Shown piece by piece: positions 31,590-43,187 of a DNA stretch of 64,000 bases. The position numbers and the translations under genes were made by a program. A model generated the notes under the pieces. The model did no database searches. It saw nothing but the letters and a program-made list of their open reading frames with translations, and was not told the DNA's origin. Source of the DNA: Aureobasidium sp. EXF-3400 (lineage: Eukaryota > Ascomycota > Dothideomycetes > Dothideales > Saccotheciaceae); NCBI GenBank assembly GCA_024195585.1, contig SWBL01000074.1, forward strand, positions 103,894 through 167,893, read 5' to 3'. The stretch's first letter is position 1; every line of letters starts with the position of its first letter.

Positions 31590-34398
31590 TTACTTTTTCA
31601 ACGTTCCTCCTGTAGCTTTTGCAGCTGTACTCCTGGTGAATCTTCCTAGCTGACTCAAACTGCTTCTACTCTTCTGATGTCCTTGTTGTACTTGAGTCGG
31701 TGTGGCCGTAGGTCTGGTGATACTGGCTGCACTTCCAGGTCTGCCCAGACCACTTAATCTACCGGTGGACTTTTCTTTTTGAGGTGCAGAAGCTTCCTTG
31801 TTGAGGGTAGGTGACTCGAGGTCGTCATCCATATCGGGCAATGTAAGACCGTTTGGAAGAGTGGTCAAGCGTTGAGGTCTTTGTTGTGATCGGCGGGCCT
31901 TTTCCTGTACTGACTTGAACTTCTCGAGCAGGTCTGACCACTTGATCCCAGGATCTTCCCGTGACTTGAGGCGATTTGGCCGGTCGAAGGTCGAGACCGA
32001 TGGTGTGGTAGGTGCACTGTAGAAAGTCAGTATCAGGATTGAAATATTCGAGAATTAGCGACAAAACTCACGTCCTTGGGGCAATGTGCAGGTAGCCAAT
32101 CGCACTAACACTATTCAGGCGATTCTTGAGCGCCGCGAATGCCGAAGACTGTGGTAGAAGCATCAAAAGACCGTATAGACACTTGTAAAGGTGAGGGAAA
32201 CGCTCTGGCTCGAGGAGCTGAAGGCGAAGGTATGTAAAGACAGGAGACTCAAGCAGCTGCACGAGCTTATCGATCTGGATCAGCATGTTGACAGTCATCT
32301 CGAGCTCTGCAATGATCTGCAGCAGATTATAGGCTTGTTCATATGCTTGCGCAAGCAAACACAGCGAGAATGTCGCTACCGCGTTATGGCACCATGCTCT
32401 GAACAGAGTGACGAAGAATGTTTGACCGTCTCTGTTCTCCAGGTTTCGTAGGCGTTTCCTGAGATCAGCCAGCTCGGGTGCAGTGATGAGATTATTATTC
32501 AGGTTCTGCACCATGATGCTTGCAAACTCGACATCGTCGTCTTTTTCCAGACAGTCTGCCAGAGTACGGTAGATGCGTTCTGCGCTAAGGTTCAGGCATA
32601 GTTGGCGGATGATGAGGTTTCCTCTGATCTCGAGCAACTTTCTGTCTGTACAAAAGAGTTTGAGGAGATTAACCATAAACGAGGTAAAGTACGAGTCGTC
32701 GCTGTTCTTAGATATCTGCGAGAGCAATGTCAGGTCACGAGTGACAACAGCGTCCGCTGGATCCGAAAGTGTCTTGAGTAAAGCGGGGAATGTCCCATCA
32801 TGGATAGCCAAAGTCTTGCGCGGCGACTTGCGGTGCAGCATGATTAGCCAGGCCAGGGCAGCAACCCGAGTCTGTTCGTGCTCATTGAGGAATTGCAATG
32901 TCAAAGAGTTCACAGCAGCTTCGTAGTCAAGCTCTGTAGAGATGGGAGGTAAAGGTTGTGGAGGTGGAGAAATGGATGTGGGGCGTAGGTCGGAGGCTGC
33001 GGTTTCGTGCAGCATATCAGGGCTGTTTACTTTGCGAGCGCGGATAGGTATCGAGTCTCTCCGTGTTGTTTCGGTAGAAGATTTTGGTTGCTGTTGCTGG
33101 CCATCTTCGGGAAGTGACATGATGTGAGCCATGAGAGCCGTGTTGACTCTGTTGGCAGCCTGGCGAACCTGATCGACGTGGTGCGACAGTGCGGGCAAGA
33201 CTTGTGAGAGGAGACGAGGCACGAAGGCGAGCATGTCCTCTGGGCAGATATCGAAGAAGCCTTCAATCCAGCGAAGCGTCGTCATCTGGATCTCTTCTTC
33301 TGCAGAGTCGTTTAGGAACTGGATCAAGATGTCGAGGATCTTGGCGTGTTCAATCTGGACATCTTGACCAGGGATCCATTCGTCGCCAGCATCGTTGTCG
33401 TCCTTCTCGTCCATGGTGGAGCTGACGAACGAAGCCGAATCAGAGCTGGCCTTGTCATGATGTGTTTGATTATTGTCAAGCTGGGCGTCGGGATCGCGGT
33501 CGGCCATCTCCAGTCCATCTCTGCTAGATATCGAGGGCTTGCGTTGGCTCTCTGCGACGATACTTCTCTTGCTCTCGGCGATACCCTTCTTGATGGCCGA
33601 GATCTTCTTGATCTCAGCGAGGAAGCGATCGAGGCAGACCTTTGTGGTGGTATGGACATCGGTGTTGGGATCGGAGAGAAAGCGTAGCAGTCCGCCGAGG
33701 AAGTCAGGCAAGAAGACGACCAGCTCGAGGTCGGGGATTGAGTCTAGTAGAGTGATCCAGCTGACGAGGAAAGTGCGAGTAAAGGGGTTGATGACGAATA
33801 TGCGCTCGCGCAGGAGGGGAATGAATCTGGCGAGCGAGAATGCGGTGGGTTGTTCGGCAAAGGGGTCTTCATTGTTCGGATCGAGGTCGTTGTCCAGGAT
33901 GGAGACGTAGGAAGCGGCCGACTCAGCGACGATATCCTTGACCAGACGATCGAGAAGCTCAGCGCCGTTCTTGACTGACAGCTCCGTGTCGGCAGCCAAC
34001 TTGCAGAGAGCGTCGAAGACGTCGTTGAAGTAGATGAGAATCTCACCCTTGGCGACTTTTGCAATGTTGTACATGCTCTCGCAGGCATAGTATCGCACTC
34101 TGGCATCTTGATCGGAGAAGCAGGCCAGGACCGGAGGGACTATGTCGCGGAGGTAGCGAGCAACATCGATACCGAGGGCGATGGCAGCAGCAGCCAGGCC
34201 AATGAGGCCGCCATTGCGGGCATGGGGCTGGTGGACGGCGTAGGCGTAGTCGTGGCAGAGCTGGTGGACAATCTTTTCGATGCGGACGTGGTCGTTGTTT
34301 GCTAGAGAGTCGCGGATGATGGCTTCGAGTTCCAGGGCGCCGCCCTTGCGACGGTCATACAGCTTGTCGGCCAGGGCCTTTTGCACAGAGAGGTCCAT
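31590..34398 (-). CDS. VAC14: VAC14, scaffold of the PI(3,5)P2 kinase complex
   Basis: HEAT-repeat scaffold that holds the Fab1/PIKfyve lipid kinase and the Fig4 phosphatase together on the vacuole membrane to control PI(3,5)P2. Exons 34398-32072 and 32016-31590 give 917 residues, close to yeast Vac14. The conserved N-terminus (ALADKLYDRRKGGALELE, about residues 8-25) and DQDARVRYYACESMYNIAK are visible. FLGGLLRFLSDPNTDV lies in the middle and a long helical C-terminal half with LVQLLESPVFTYLRLQLL near its end. A Ser/Gln/Pro-rich low-complexity insert lies around residues 270-330 and another around 430-480. Exon 2 encodes a basic, disordered tail. It is divergent from the asparaginyl-tRNA synthetase gene across 403 bp. 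Confidence 0.95.
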
Positions 34399-34801
34399 GT
34401 TCGGCGGAGGTGGTGAAGCTTCGGCTGGTCACTCGTGATGCTATGTCGTGTAGCTGCGCGATTGTGGCATGGCGAGTGTCATAGACTTCACAAAATGTGC
34501 GACATGTGATTTGGAATCGCTCTTTGTTCGAGCAGGGATATCAAACGTGCGGGTTTCTGGTGCAGAGCAATCAGTCGGCAGGCACGGGGCATGTGTCAGA
34601 GCACTCGAAAGGGCAGTCGCGGCTTGTTGTCACGGATCGCGCCCGAGCGTCTCCGCATCCGAGTCATGCTCCTCCGTTATCAGTCAGCGCTCGTGTCGTG
34701 CTGATAAGCAACTGTGACTCTTTTCCCCTCGCTGGGCGTCTGTTGTTTCGACGCAGCTCAACTTGTCACTTTGTTTCCACCAACGCAATTGACTCGCAAT
34801 C
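34399..34801. promoter_or_regulatory. divergent VAC14 / AsnRS promoter region
   Basis: 403 bp between two divergent housekeeping start codons. A pyrimidine-rich stretch (TTTCCACCAACGCAATTGACTC region) precedes the AsnRS ATG. No TATA box is evident. Confidence 0.45.
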
Positions 34802-36545
34802 ATGGCCGACAAACCCACCATTTACATTGACGAGGAGAAGGGCGTCGACTCCGAGTCCGCCACCGGTACCGAGCAAGCTCCCTACAAGTCCGTCCAGCAT
34901 GCCTTCCTGCAACACGCCGACAGCGTTCAATACCAAGTGCGCAAGAGCGCCGAAGACCCCGAATGGAAGCCCGCCGCAAAGGCTGCCCTGAAGAAGGCCG
35001 CCAACTACGCCGACGCCCAGAAGAAGAAGGCCGGAAAGGAGAAGGAGCTGGCCATTCGCTTGCAAAAGGAGGAAGAGGACCGTCAGAAGGTGCTCGAAGA
35101 GGCCAAGAAGATTGACATCAACGAGGACCCCTCGCTGCCTGAGGCCAAGAAGATGAAGCTCGACAACAAGATGGTCCAGCTGCGCGGCAACGGTGTCGAA
35201 AGGGGCTCGCGCGTCCGCGTCTTTGGCCGTGTCCACCGCTACCGCCAGCAGAAGGGTCTGGTCTTCATCACCCTCCGCGATGGCTACGGCTTCATGCAAT
35301 GCATTCTCCAGGGCGACCTCGCAAAGTCGTACGACGCCATCACCCTCCAGCGCGAGAGCAGCATGGAGATTGTCGGTGAACTCGCCCAAGTCCCCGAAGG
35401 TGCCCACGCTCCCGACAACCGCGAGCTGCACGCCGACTACTTCAAGGTCCTGTTCAAGGCCCCCGGCGGTGACGAGGCCATCACCAACAAGGTCCAAGCC
35501 AAGGGTGATCCCCAGACCCTTCTCGACCTCCGCCATCTCACTCTCCGCGGTGAAGTCGCTTCCAACGTCATGTTCGTCCGCGACGCCGTCGAGTTCGCCT
35601 TCCACCAGGTCTACAGAGAAGTCCGCTGCCGCAAGGTCTCTCCCCCTGCTCTCGTGCAAACTCAAGTCGAAGGCGGAGCCACCCTCTTCAAGTTCGACTA
35701 CTACGGCGAACCCGCTTTCCTCACCCAGTCCTCGCAACTCTACCTCGAGACCGTCTTGCCATCCATGGGCGACGTCTACTGCATCGAAAAGTCTTTCCGC
35801 GCCGAGAAGTCACTCACCCGCCGCCATCTTTCCGAGTACACACACGTCGAAGCCGAACTCGACTTCATCACCTTTGACGACCTGCTCGTCCACCTGGAAG
35901 AAGTCATGTGCCGCGTCATTGAAATCACCCTCTCCGATCCCAAAATCGCCGCCATCATCAAAGACCTCAACCCCGAGTTCCAAATGCCCCAACGTCCCTT
36001 TATGCGCATGAAGTACTCTGAAGCCATTGATTGGCTCGTCGAACACAACATCCCCAACGAAGAAGACCAACCCCACAAGTTTGGCGATGACATTGCAGAA
36101 GCCGCCGAACGCAGAATGACCGATATCATCAACAAGCCCATTTTCCTCACTCACTTCCCCGTCGAAATCAAGGCTTTCTACATGCAAAAGGACCCCCAGG
36201 ATCGTCGCGTGACTGAATCTGTGGATTGCTTGATGCCCGGTGTTGGTGAGATTGTCGGTGGTTCCATGAGAATGGACGATTACGATGAATTGATGCAAGC
36301 CTATGAGCGTGAGGGTATTGATCCCAAGCCTTATTACTGGTACATTGATCAACGCAGGTGTGATTTTCCCTTCCTTCATCCCTTTTTGTATGAGCAGATG
36401 CTGATTATATCACCACAGATACGGATCTTCCCCGCACGGTGGCTACGGTCTCGGTCTCGAGCGTTTCCTCGCTTGGTTGTGCAAACAGCACACTGTCCGC
36501 GACACTTGCCTGTACCCTCGTTACATGGGCCGCTGCACTCCTTAG
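34802..36545 (+). CDS. DED81: asparaginyl-tRNA synthetase, cytosolic
   Basis: Class IIb aminoacyl-tRNA synthetase that charges tRNA-Asn in the cytosol. Exons 34802-36357 and 36419-36545 encode 560 residues, close to yeast Ded81. A charged lysine-rich N-terminal extension (about residues 45-125) precedes the OB-fold anticodon domain ([11 protein letters not shown]). Motif 2 is [20 protein letters not shown] and motif 3, completed by exon 2, is [14 protein letters not shown]. The stretch [14 protein letters not shown] separates it from aspartyl enzymes, which lack GVGEIVGGS. It ends in [10 protein letters not shown], typical of eukaryotic AsnRS. Reading through the intron gives a false C-terminus. 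Codon use is strongly biased to C-ending codons, as expected for a highly expressed gene. Confidence 0.95.
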
Positions 36546-37067
36546 TTTTGTTGTTTCTTCTCAACACTGCTTTGTCTTGAGACGAACCGAAAAGGAGCCG
36601 ATTGATTGGAGTTTGTGGTGTGGAAATAGCAAAAAGCGAAGAAAGAATGTTATAGCTCATGTCCGTCCCTCATGTCTCTTCGTCAATCTTCGATGCAGTA
36701 GTTTCCGTGATGATGTGACGACTTTCTCGCTTTGAGTCATGAGGAAATCATTCTTGTTCTTGCTCATAGCTGTGAAAGTACCAGTACTGCTCTGCACCGA
36801 CCTTGATATTAAACCAGAAGCGAATTTACGCAGTATGTAATACCAGAGCACATGGAAGACAAGCATGAACATTTCGTGTAAAGTATTTGTACAAATGCAT
36901 AAACCACAAGACGAGTACCGCAAGACGAACAGAAAACCAGATTTGCCATTAACTCGAAATGTGTGGATGCAAAGAGAAAATCAGAAAATAAACAGACGCG
37001 TCTGCTAGACATATAAGAACGCCTCCCCTTTTTCAAAAGTTTTCCCTCCTTGCTGAAACTACTACAT
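36546..37067. other. convergent 3' intergenic region
   Basis: AsnRS and dihydrolipoyl dehydrogenase 3' ends face each other here. No gene is seen; the sequence is AT-richer than the flanking coding regions. Confidence 0.5.
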
Positions 37068-38775
37068 CTAGTAGTGGATGGCCTTGCCGTGGGTGGCCAT
37101 GGCAGCCTCCTTGAAGGCCTCGGCAAGAGTGGGGTGAGCGTGCGAGGTTCTGGCAACATCCTCGGACGAAGCACCGTACTCGAGTGCCAAAACACCCTCG
37201 GCGATCATCTCACCGGCGTTGGGGCCGACAATGTGGATACCGAGAATGCGGTCGGTCTCGGCATCGGCGAGGAACTTGACCATACCGTCAGAGTCGGCGT
37301 TGGTCTTTGCTCTCGAGTTGGCAGAGAAGGGGAAGGAACCGATCTTGTACTTGACACCGGCCTCCTTGAGCTCGGCCTCGTTCTGGCCGACCCAGGCGAC
37401 CTCGGGGTGTGTGTACATGACCGAGGGGATGGCGCCGTAGTTGACGTGGCCGTAGTTCTTTGTGATGAACTCGATGACGGCGACGGCCTCCTCTTCGGCC
37501 TTGTGGGCGAGCATGGGACCGAATGTGACGTCTCCAATGACACGGATGTGGGGGATCTTGGTGCGGTACTCCTGGTCGATGACGATGCGGCCGCGGTTGT
37601 CGGTCTCGAGACCAATGTTTTCCAGACCGAGACCGGCGGTGTAGGGACGGCGACCGATGGCGACGAGGACAACGTCTGCGTCGAGCTGGGCATGGTGTTA
37701 GTGTTGCTCGTGTGAGGAAAAGAAATGATCAAGCACTCACAGTCTCCTCCTTGCCGCCCTTGGCAGCCTCAACCTTGATCTTGACATCGGCAGCGCTGTC
37801 GTCACCCTCAACGACCTTGGTGTTGAGCTTGAACTTGATGCCCTGCTTGGCAAGGGTCTTTTGGATGTTCTTTGAGATCTCGGCGTCCATACCGGGACCA
37901 CCGATCTGGCCGAGGAACTCGACAACGGTGACCTCAGCACCAAGACGAGACCAGACCGAGGCCATCTCGAGACCAATGATACCACCACCGATGACAACCA
38001 TCTTCTTGGGGACGGTCTCGAGGGCAATGGCGCCAGTCGAGGTGATGACCTTCTTCTCGTCGATGGTAAGGCCGGGGAAAGGAGTGGCTTCGGAACCGGT
38101 TGCGATGAGGATGTTCTTGCCGCGAACGCTGGTCTCACCACCCTCGGTGAGGTTGACCTGGACGGTGTGCTCGTCGGCAAAGGCACCGGTGCCCTTGATG
38201 TACTCGACGTTGTTCTTCTTGAACAGGAACTCGATACCCTTGGTCAGGCCGTTGACCGATGTCTCCTTGGCCTTCATCATCTGCTTGAGGTTGAGCTTGA
38301 CATCGGCGACTTCAATACCGCGGTTCTTGGTGTCGTGCAGGATCTGGTGGTAGAGGTGCGAGTTGTTGAGAAGAGACTTTGAGGGAATGCAGCCGACGTT
38401 GAGGCAAGTACCGCCGAGCGAGCCACGCTTCTCGATACAGGTGACCTGCAGGTAGCGACTGTTTAGCATGTGTCTTCATGTTGCGGCGTGTAGAGCGATA
38501 GGCCTCACCTTGAGACCCTCCTGACCGGCCTTGATGGCGGCAACGTAACCGGCGACACCACCACCAATGATGACCAAGTCCTTCTCCTCTGCGCAACAAA
38601 ATCAGCCCGAGCTCTCCTTGTATTTCTTCCATGCATGCGTACCGGTCTCTGTGGCGTATGATCTCCTTGACTGGACTCTGTCGACGAGGTAGAGGGTTGA
38701 AGGCGAGGCGCGGAAAGTGTTGTTTGCTGAGCGGAGCAGCGGGCGCGATGCGCGGGGGATCATGTGCGAGAACAT
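37068..38775 (-). CDS. LPD1: dihydrolipoyl dehydrogenase, mitochondrial (E3)
   Basis: FAD flavoenzyme re-oxidising dihydrolipoamide in the pyruvate, 2-oxoglutarate and branched-chain dehydrogenase complexes and the glycine system. Exons 38775-38643, 38588-38509, 38445-37741 and 37685-37068 give 511 residues. Exon 1 is an Arg/Ser-rich mitochondrial presequence. Exon 2 carries the FAD-binding [10 protein letters not shown]. Exon 3 opens with the redox disulphide GGTCLNVGC (Cys85, Cys90) and holds the NAD site [10 protein letters not shown]. Exon 4 has the second FAD motif [17 protein letters not shown] and the catalytic HAHPTLAE His-Glu pair. All active-site residues are present. The two N-terminal introns (54 and 63 nt) flank the first nucleotide-binding loop. 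Confidence 0.96.
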
Positions 38776-39167
38776 GGCGACTGTAGAGACGAGGCGAAAC
38801 GGAAAAACGAAAGAAACAGACGTCGGATGAGACAGAAGGCTATAACAATCTCTCTGTTGGGGTCCAGCTCTTGCTTACAAGGAAGCAGCGACGATTCGAA
38901 CGCCAAGCCCGGCCACTCGGTCAGAAGCTGCGGACTTCCGCTCCCGCCTGCCAAATCTTGCACCGAAAGGTCCGACTCTTGCCGAAACACAACAACTTGG
39001 AACCTTCATCTTCTACCCGCATCAACACCATCTTCAAGTTTACTTGGATATACTGTACGTGAGCACGAAACGTTCTCATCTTCAAAGGGTATCAACAAGA
39101 AAAGAAAGCCTATACAATTCATCATCCATGACCCTCCACCAACGCCAATCCAATCCAACCAACTCCC
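38776..39167. other. intergenic between LPD1 start and condensin stop
   Basis: Likely the LPD1 promoter and the condensin gene 3' end. Nothing else is recognised. Confidence 0.45.
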
Positions 39168-42100
39168 TCAAGCCTGCGCCTGGACCACCTTGTAACCTTC
39201 ATTGACCACCTTGGTAATTTCTTCGTCCTTGTGTTGAAGCAGTCCGAGTGCATACGCAACATCGTTCCATTGTCTCTCATTCTCTGCCCGAGGTAGTCTT
39301 GCTGCCAGCTTGTTGGCAAGCTGTTTCGCGTGCTTGTCCTTCTCAATGAACCCTGACAAGAACTTGATGATGCGTCTAAACTGATCTTCCTCAAGCTCCT
39401 CATCGCGAGACAACAAGCTGAACATGTCCACAAACTGGTTGTACACGGCATTGTCCTTGCCTGCCAGCTCGCTGAAGAACATCCGTGACATGTCGCGCAC
39501 TCTGTCATCGCTATCCTCAACACACTTGGCCATCTCACTGAGCTGTCCCTTGACCTTGACTTGTCCAGCGAGAATCAAGAATGTCAGCGTCATGAGACAA
39601 GTGCGCTTGACGGGTAGGGATCTGTCAGACAGGCGACGGTAAAGATAATCGGTATTCTCGTCGATCAGGTGGTTGAAGCAGACTGCCATATCTCCAAGAG
39701 CAATAACCAAGTTGTTGCGTGTCGTGGCATCCGGACTTCTCTCAAGAATGGTGATGAGCAATCCCAGGTTTTGCTCACAGTACTCTGAGCTCACACACAT
39801 CAGCTTGGCCAAACACAAAGCTGCCTGTGCCTGCAGCTCCTGGTTGGCGTAGGATGTGTTGTTCATGCAAATCTCACGAACTAGCGGGCCGAAGTTGGTC
39901 AACAAAGACTGAGGACCATAAAGTAGCTCTCTCTCACGGATATGCGCGATAGCATCGGTGAAGTCGTCCTCGGTCGTGCCAGTGATAAGGTCGAGGTCAT
40001 CCTGCTCTTCCTCCTTGACGTCTTTGGCATCCTTCTTTGCTCCCTTGCCCTTTTTGGCTGGCGTCGGAGCTACTGCTGCTTGCTTCTCCTTGTCCATTTT
40101 TCGGCGCTTGAAGTCCATTTCGCAAAGCTCCAAATGTACAATCTGCTTGATCCCGATGTGTCCCACGGTGAAGAGCAGTTGGGACAACGCTAGTCCGGAA
40201 TCATCAGCCTTGGGCATCTCGACATCTTCCTCTTCCTTCTTGATCGGGAGAGCATCTTCCATAGGTTCCTCGTCCATTCCACTCATCTCGATATCACCGT
40301 CGTCCGGGACTTCGACTGGCTCGGACTTGGTATGTGCCTCAGCTGGTGAGAAGACCTTCTTGGTCTTGAACCTGAGAATCTCCGAGGCCAACTCGTCAGG
40401 ATGCTTGGAGAGAGCGTAGATGGCACTGATGACCTGTTCGGCAAGACCGTACCACTCCTTGCTTGAAGACTTTACGTCTGCCATAGCAGCCACTTTCTGT
40501 AGCACGGCGTGGTCGTTTGGCAGTCGGGTTGAAGTAGGAGCAGCTTGGACGCCCTTGGTGTGCTTGGGGTTGTTCATGCGCATCAAAGCGATGCAGGTAA
40601 ACTTGGCAAGCACAAGATCTGTCCTGCCGTACGTACCAAGACCAATGCGAAGGCATGTTGCCATCTCTTTGACAATGATATCGGGATCAGCCAGAGCGAG
40701 CATACCAAGTACGATGATGGCACCCCGACGTTGGTTCTTTGAGATTTCTCTTCGCTCAATGCCATAGATCTGCCACAGCTTCTGGATTGTGGCATCCTTG
40801 ATAAAGTCTGATTGCATCATTGTGCTGAGTAATTGCTCCAGACTAGTCAACTCGGCAGCTGTCGCTCCGAATGTCAGACTGACCATGTTCCTGGCGATGA
40901 AGTTGGCAGAGTCGTTGGCAGAGAAGCCACTCGGAGCCTCGAAGAACAAGCCTTTGTAACATTCTATGAGATGGGCTTGCACACCCTTGCCTTCGTCACT
41001 GTTGCCCTTGGTCCAGATGAGACGCAGCATCTTTCGAATACCGGTGCGAGCGGTTTCAATGTTGTATGCGTTTGCAATGACGAAGAAGTCCATGGCTTCG
41101 ATGACCTCAGACTTGTTCTTGGAAGCGAGCAGTTGGGTGATGATAGGCGAGGCTTCGTGGAGTACCTCGATGAACTTGAGAGCCTCAATGTAGTAGCGTC
41201 GAGTCAAGGTGAGCTTGCTCATCATTTCAGATGTGACGGCTTCGGCAGCAGCTTTCTCGAGAGCAGCCTGCACTTGTTCCTCTGACATGGCGGGCTTCTG
41301 CTTGACCGGAGACATCTGGGTAGCATCGTCCAGTAGCTCCTCGTCGACTGTGGCTTCTTGCTGCTCCACCATGCCAGCGGCTTCTTGCGGAGGTTTCAGA
41401 GCATTCAGTTCTGCCTCGCAGACCTCTAGACGTGAGTTCCAGTCGGAGTATGAAAGCTGGCCGCCATGCAAGACAGCGAAAGGATGTGTCTGAATGAGTT
41501 TGGCAAGCAACTTGATGGCATTTCTGCGAACGTTGCTGCTTTTGTCCTCCAGGCTTCGACATGCGAGGTCTGCTGCTGTCTGTCTGCGCTTTGGATACTT
41601 TGTTTCGAGGTCACAAAGCTTCATGTACACCTGAATAGCACGACATCTGCAGTAAGGGTTGATGTCGAGGAAGCGTTCTTCGAGCACTTCGAAAAACGCG
41701 TTGATCTGGCCCTTGTGGTTCTCACTGCGCTCTTCGCCTTCTTGCTTGCTCAACATGGCAATCAAGTTTCCACAGACTTCGATGATGGAACAGCGCAGGG
41801 TGTATGATTCGCTGTCGAGCAACTTGGCGAGCAACATGACCTGCTTGATAACTTGTCGCGGAGCCAGCTCGGAGAATTTTGTGATGAAAGTGGAAACAGA
41901 CTTGGGACCTTTCAAGTCACTGCTGCTGAACTCTTGGTTACTCAGTTCGCGCAAAACTTCCTCGGAAAGCTGAGGATAGTCGTATTGTTCGGCGAGGATG
42001 TTCAGCAATTCGGCCATGGGTTCCGAGAGGTGCTCAAAGTATAGCAGACTCTGAATAATGTTCGTCTGGGCGCCCGAAGCATGGCCGTGATGCTTGATCG

Positions 42101-42881
42101 CAATGCAAAGCACCTTGAAAGCGTGCATCTTGATAGCAGTATTCTTGACTCTTGTTTCGCTCTCCATCATGAGGTACACAGGGCGTGTAAACAGGCCAAT
42201 GAAGGTGTCGCGTTCAGAGGTTGTGACGAAGATCTTTGCGAGTTTGAGCTTCATGACCTTTGCCATTGTGTTAAGGGCAGACTGGATCTGCATCGTAGGA
42301 TCCCAGGACGCGTCTTTTCCAGTCTTTTTTGTTGCAGCGGCTTTTCCACCTCTTCCACGAGCAGCAGGGGCGGCTGACTTCTCTGACAAGACCCTTGTTT
42401 CGACGCTGGTAAAGCACCACATGAGGAGGAAGGAAAGCATCTCGAGAAGCTGCTTGTGCTGAGGAATCGAGTCTTGTTCGTCGGCTTCGATGTCATTGTG
42501 GACGGAGTCGGCCTCGGCGGAGAGAGCGGAGAGGATGAGATCGAGGAGTTTGGAGAGCGACTGGGTGGGGATGAGGTTCGATTTTCTGAGGTCTTGGTCA
42601 GGCACATGTGTCTGAGAGACGTCCTCTGGACGAGTGGGAGCGCACTTGAGCAGGAACTGCAGCGAGTCAAAGTTGGCCGAACGGGCAACAGCTTCCGGGT
42701 TCTCGGTCACAGCATCGACGATAGGGTTGAGAACAGTATTGACCAGAGCAGGAGTTAAATCCTCGGGGTTGTGTTCGCATTCGAGCAGGTCGGGATGGGC
42801 GTCGGGGGTGTCGGTGTCCAGCGGGTTGTTGAGGAAGATCTTGAGAGCATGGTTGATGTCGAAATCCTGTAGAGCCTCCAT
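39168..42881 (-). CDS. condensin complex subunit 1 (CAP-D2 / Ycs4 / Cnd1)
   Basis: Non-SMC HEAT-repeat subunit of condensin I, which binds DNA and the SMC ATPase heads to compact mitotic chromosomes. Single exon, 1237 residues from the ATG at 42881; the longer frame to 42962 starts at TTG and is not used. The N-terminal Cnd1 domain contains FKVLCIAIKHHGHASGAQT. In the C-terminal third, the hallmark Cnd1 core runs from NNLVIALGDMAVCFN through YLYRRLSDRSLPVKRTCLMTLTFLILAGQVKVKG. Acidic and Lys-rich linkers lie around residues 520-560, 890-930 and 960-1000. An Arg/Gly/Lys patch near 180 could contact DNA. It is head-to-head with the CDC7 gene, 306 bp apart. Confidence 0.94.
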   Translation of the reverse strand: MEALQDFDINHALKIFLNNPLDTDTPDAHPDLLECEHNPEDLTPALVNTVLNPIVDAVTENPEAVARSANFDSLQFLLKCAPTRPEDVSQTHVPDQDLRKSNLIPTQSLSKLLDLILSALSAEADSVHNDIEADEQDSIPQHKQLLEMLSFLLMWCFTSVETRVLSEKSAAPAARGRGGKAAATKKTGKDASWDPTMQIQSALNTMAKVMKLKLAKIFVTTSERDTFIGLFTRPVYLMMESETRVKNTAIKMHAFKVLCIAIKHHGHASGAQTNIIQSLLYFEHLSEPMAELLNILAEQYDYPQLSEEVLRELSNQEFSSSDLKGPKSVSTFITKFSELAPRQVIKQVMLLAKLLDSESYTLRCSIIEVCGNLIAMLSKQEGEERSENHKGQINAFFEVLEERFLDINPYCRCRAIQVYMKLCDLETKYPKRRQTAADLACRSLEDKSSNVRRNAIKLLAKLIQTHPFAVLHGGQLSYSDWNSRLEVCEAELNALKPPQEAAGMVEQQEATVDEELLDDATQMSPVKQKPAMSEEQVQAALEKAAAEAVTSEMMSKLTLTRRYYIEALKFIEVLHEASPIITQLLASKNKSEVIEAMDFFVIANAYNIETARTGIRKMLRLIWTKGNSDEGKGVQAHLIECYKGLFFEAPSGFSANDSANFIARNMVSLTFGATAAELTSLEQLLSTMMQSDFIKDATIQKLWQIYGIERREISKNQRRGAIIVLGMLALADPDIIVKEMATCLRIGLGTYGRTDLVLAKFTCIALMRMNNPKHTKGVQAAPTSTRLPNDHAVLQKVAAMADVKSSSKEWYGLAEQVISAIYALSKHPDELASEILRFKTKKVFSPAEAHTKSEPVEVPDDGDIEMSGMDEEPMEDALPIKKEEEDVEMPKADDSGLALSQLLFTVGHIGIKQIVHLELCEMDFKRRKMDKEKQAAVAPTPAKKGKGAKKDAKDVKEEEQDDLDLITGTTEDDFTDAIAHIRERELLYGPQSLLTNFGPLVREICMNNTSYANQELQAQAALCLAKLMCVSSEYCEQNLGLLITILERSPDATTRNNLVIALGDMAVCFNHLIDENTDYLYRRLSDRSLPVKRTCLMTLTFLILAGQVKVKGQLSEMAKCVEDSDDRVRDMSRMFFSELAGKDNAVYNQFVDMFSLLSRDEELEEDQFRRIIKFLSGFIEKDKHAKQLANKLAARLPRAENERQWNDVAYALGLLQHKDEEITKVVNEGYKVVQAQA

Positions 42882-43187
42882 GTTGGGCGAGGCACACCCA
42901 AAGGGTCGAATGGGCGGCGACGATGCGGAATTTGGGAGTCGCGTCGAGGGAAGGTGCAGCAACGAGTGAAGAATGGAAGGCGCAAAGAAAGCTGTTGATG
43001 TTTGCGGAGAAGGCGCATCTCGTGTTGATGTCTTGCCCGATCGGGGAAGGCGTCGCTGGATGCCTTCTCCATCATGACCGAGGGGTCGTGATTTTCTTGC
43101 AGCACAACAACAACAATCAACAAATCAATTCAGAATGTGCTTTGTCTGATCAGAAACTGGTGTCGACTCTGAACACAAACCAGCACT
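42882..43187. promoter_or_regulatory. shared promoter of condensin subunit 1 and CDC7 kinase
   Basis: 306 bp between divergent ATGs of two cell-cycle genes. An ACGCGA core, related to the MluI cell-cycle box, lies on the minus strand near 42941-42946. A CAACAACAACAATCAACAA stretch precedes the CDC7 start. Cell-cycle control by MBF is inference. Confidence 0.4.

Noticed and set aside
34766..35737. Long minus-strand frame of 323 codons
   Set aside because: Antisense of AsnRS; its Val/Leu/Gly/Glu-rich make-up is a shadow of strongly biased C-ending codons on the plus strand.
42882..42962. N-terminal extension of condensin subunit 1
   Set aside because: It begins at TTG and is Pro/Ser-rich; the ATG at 42881 fits the family.
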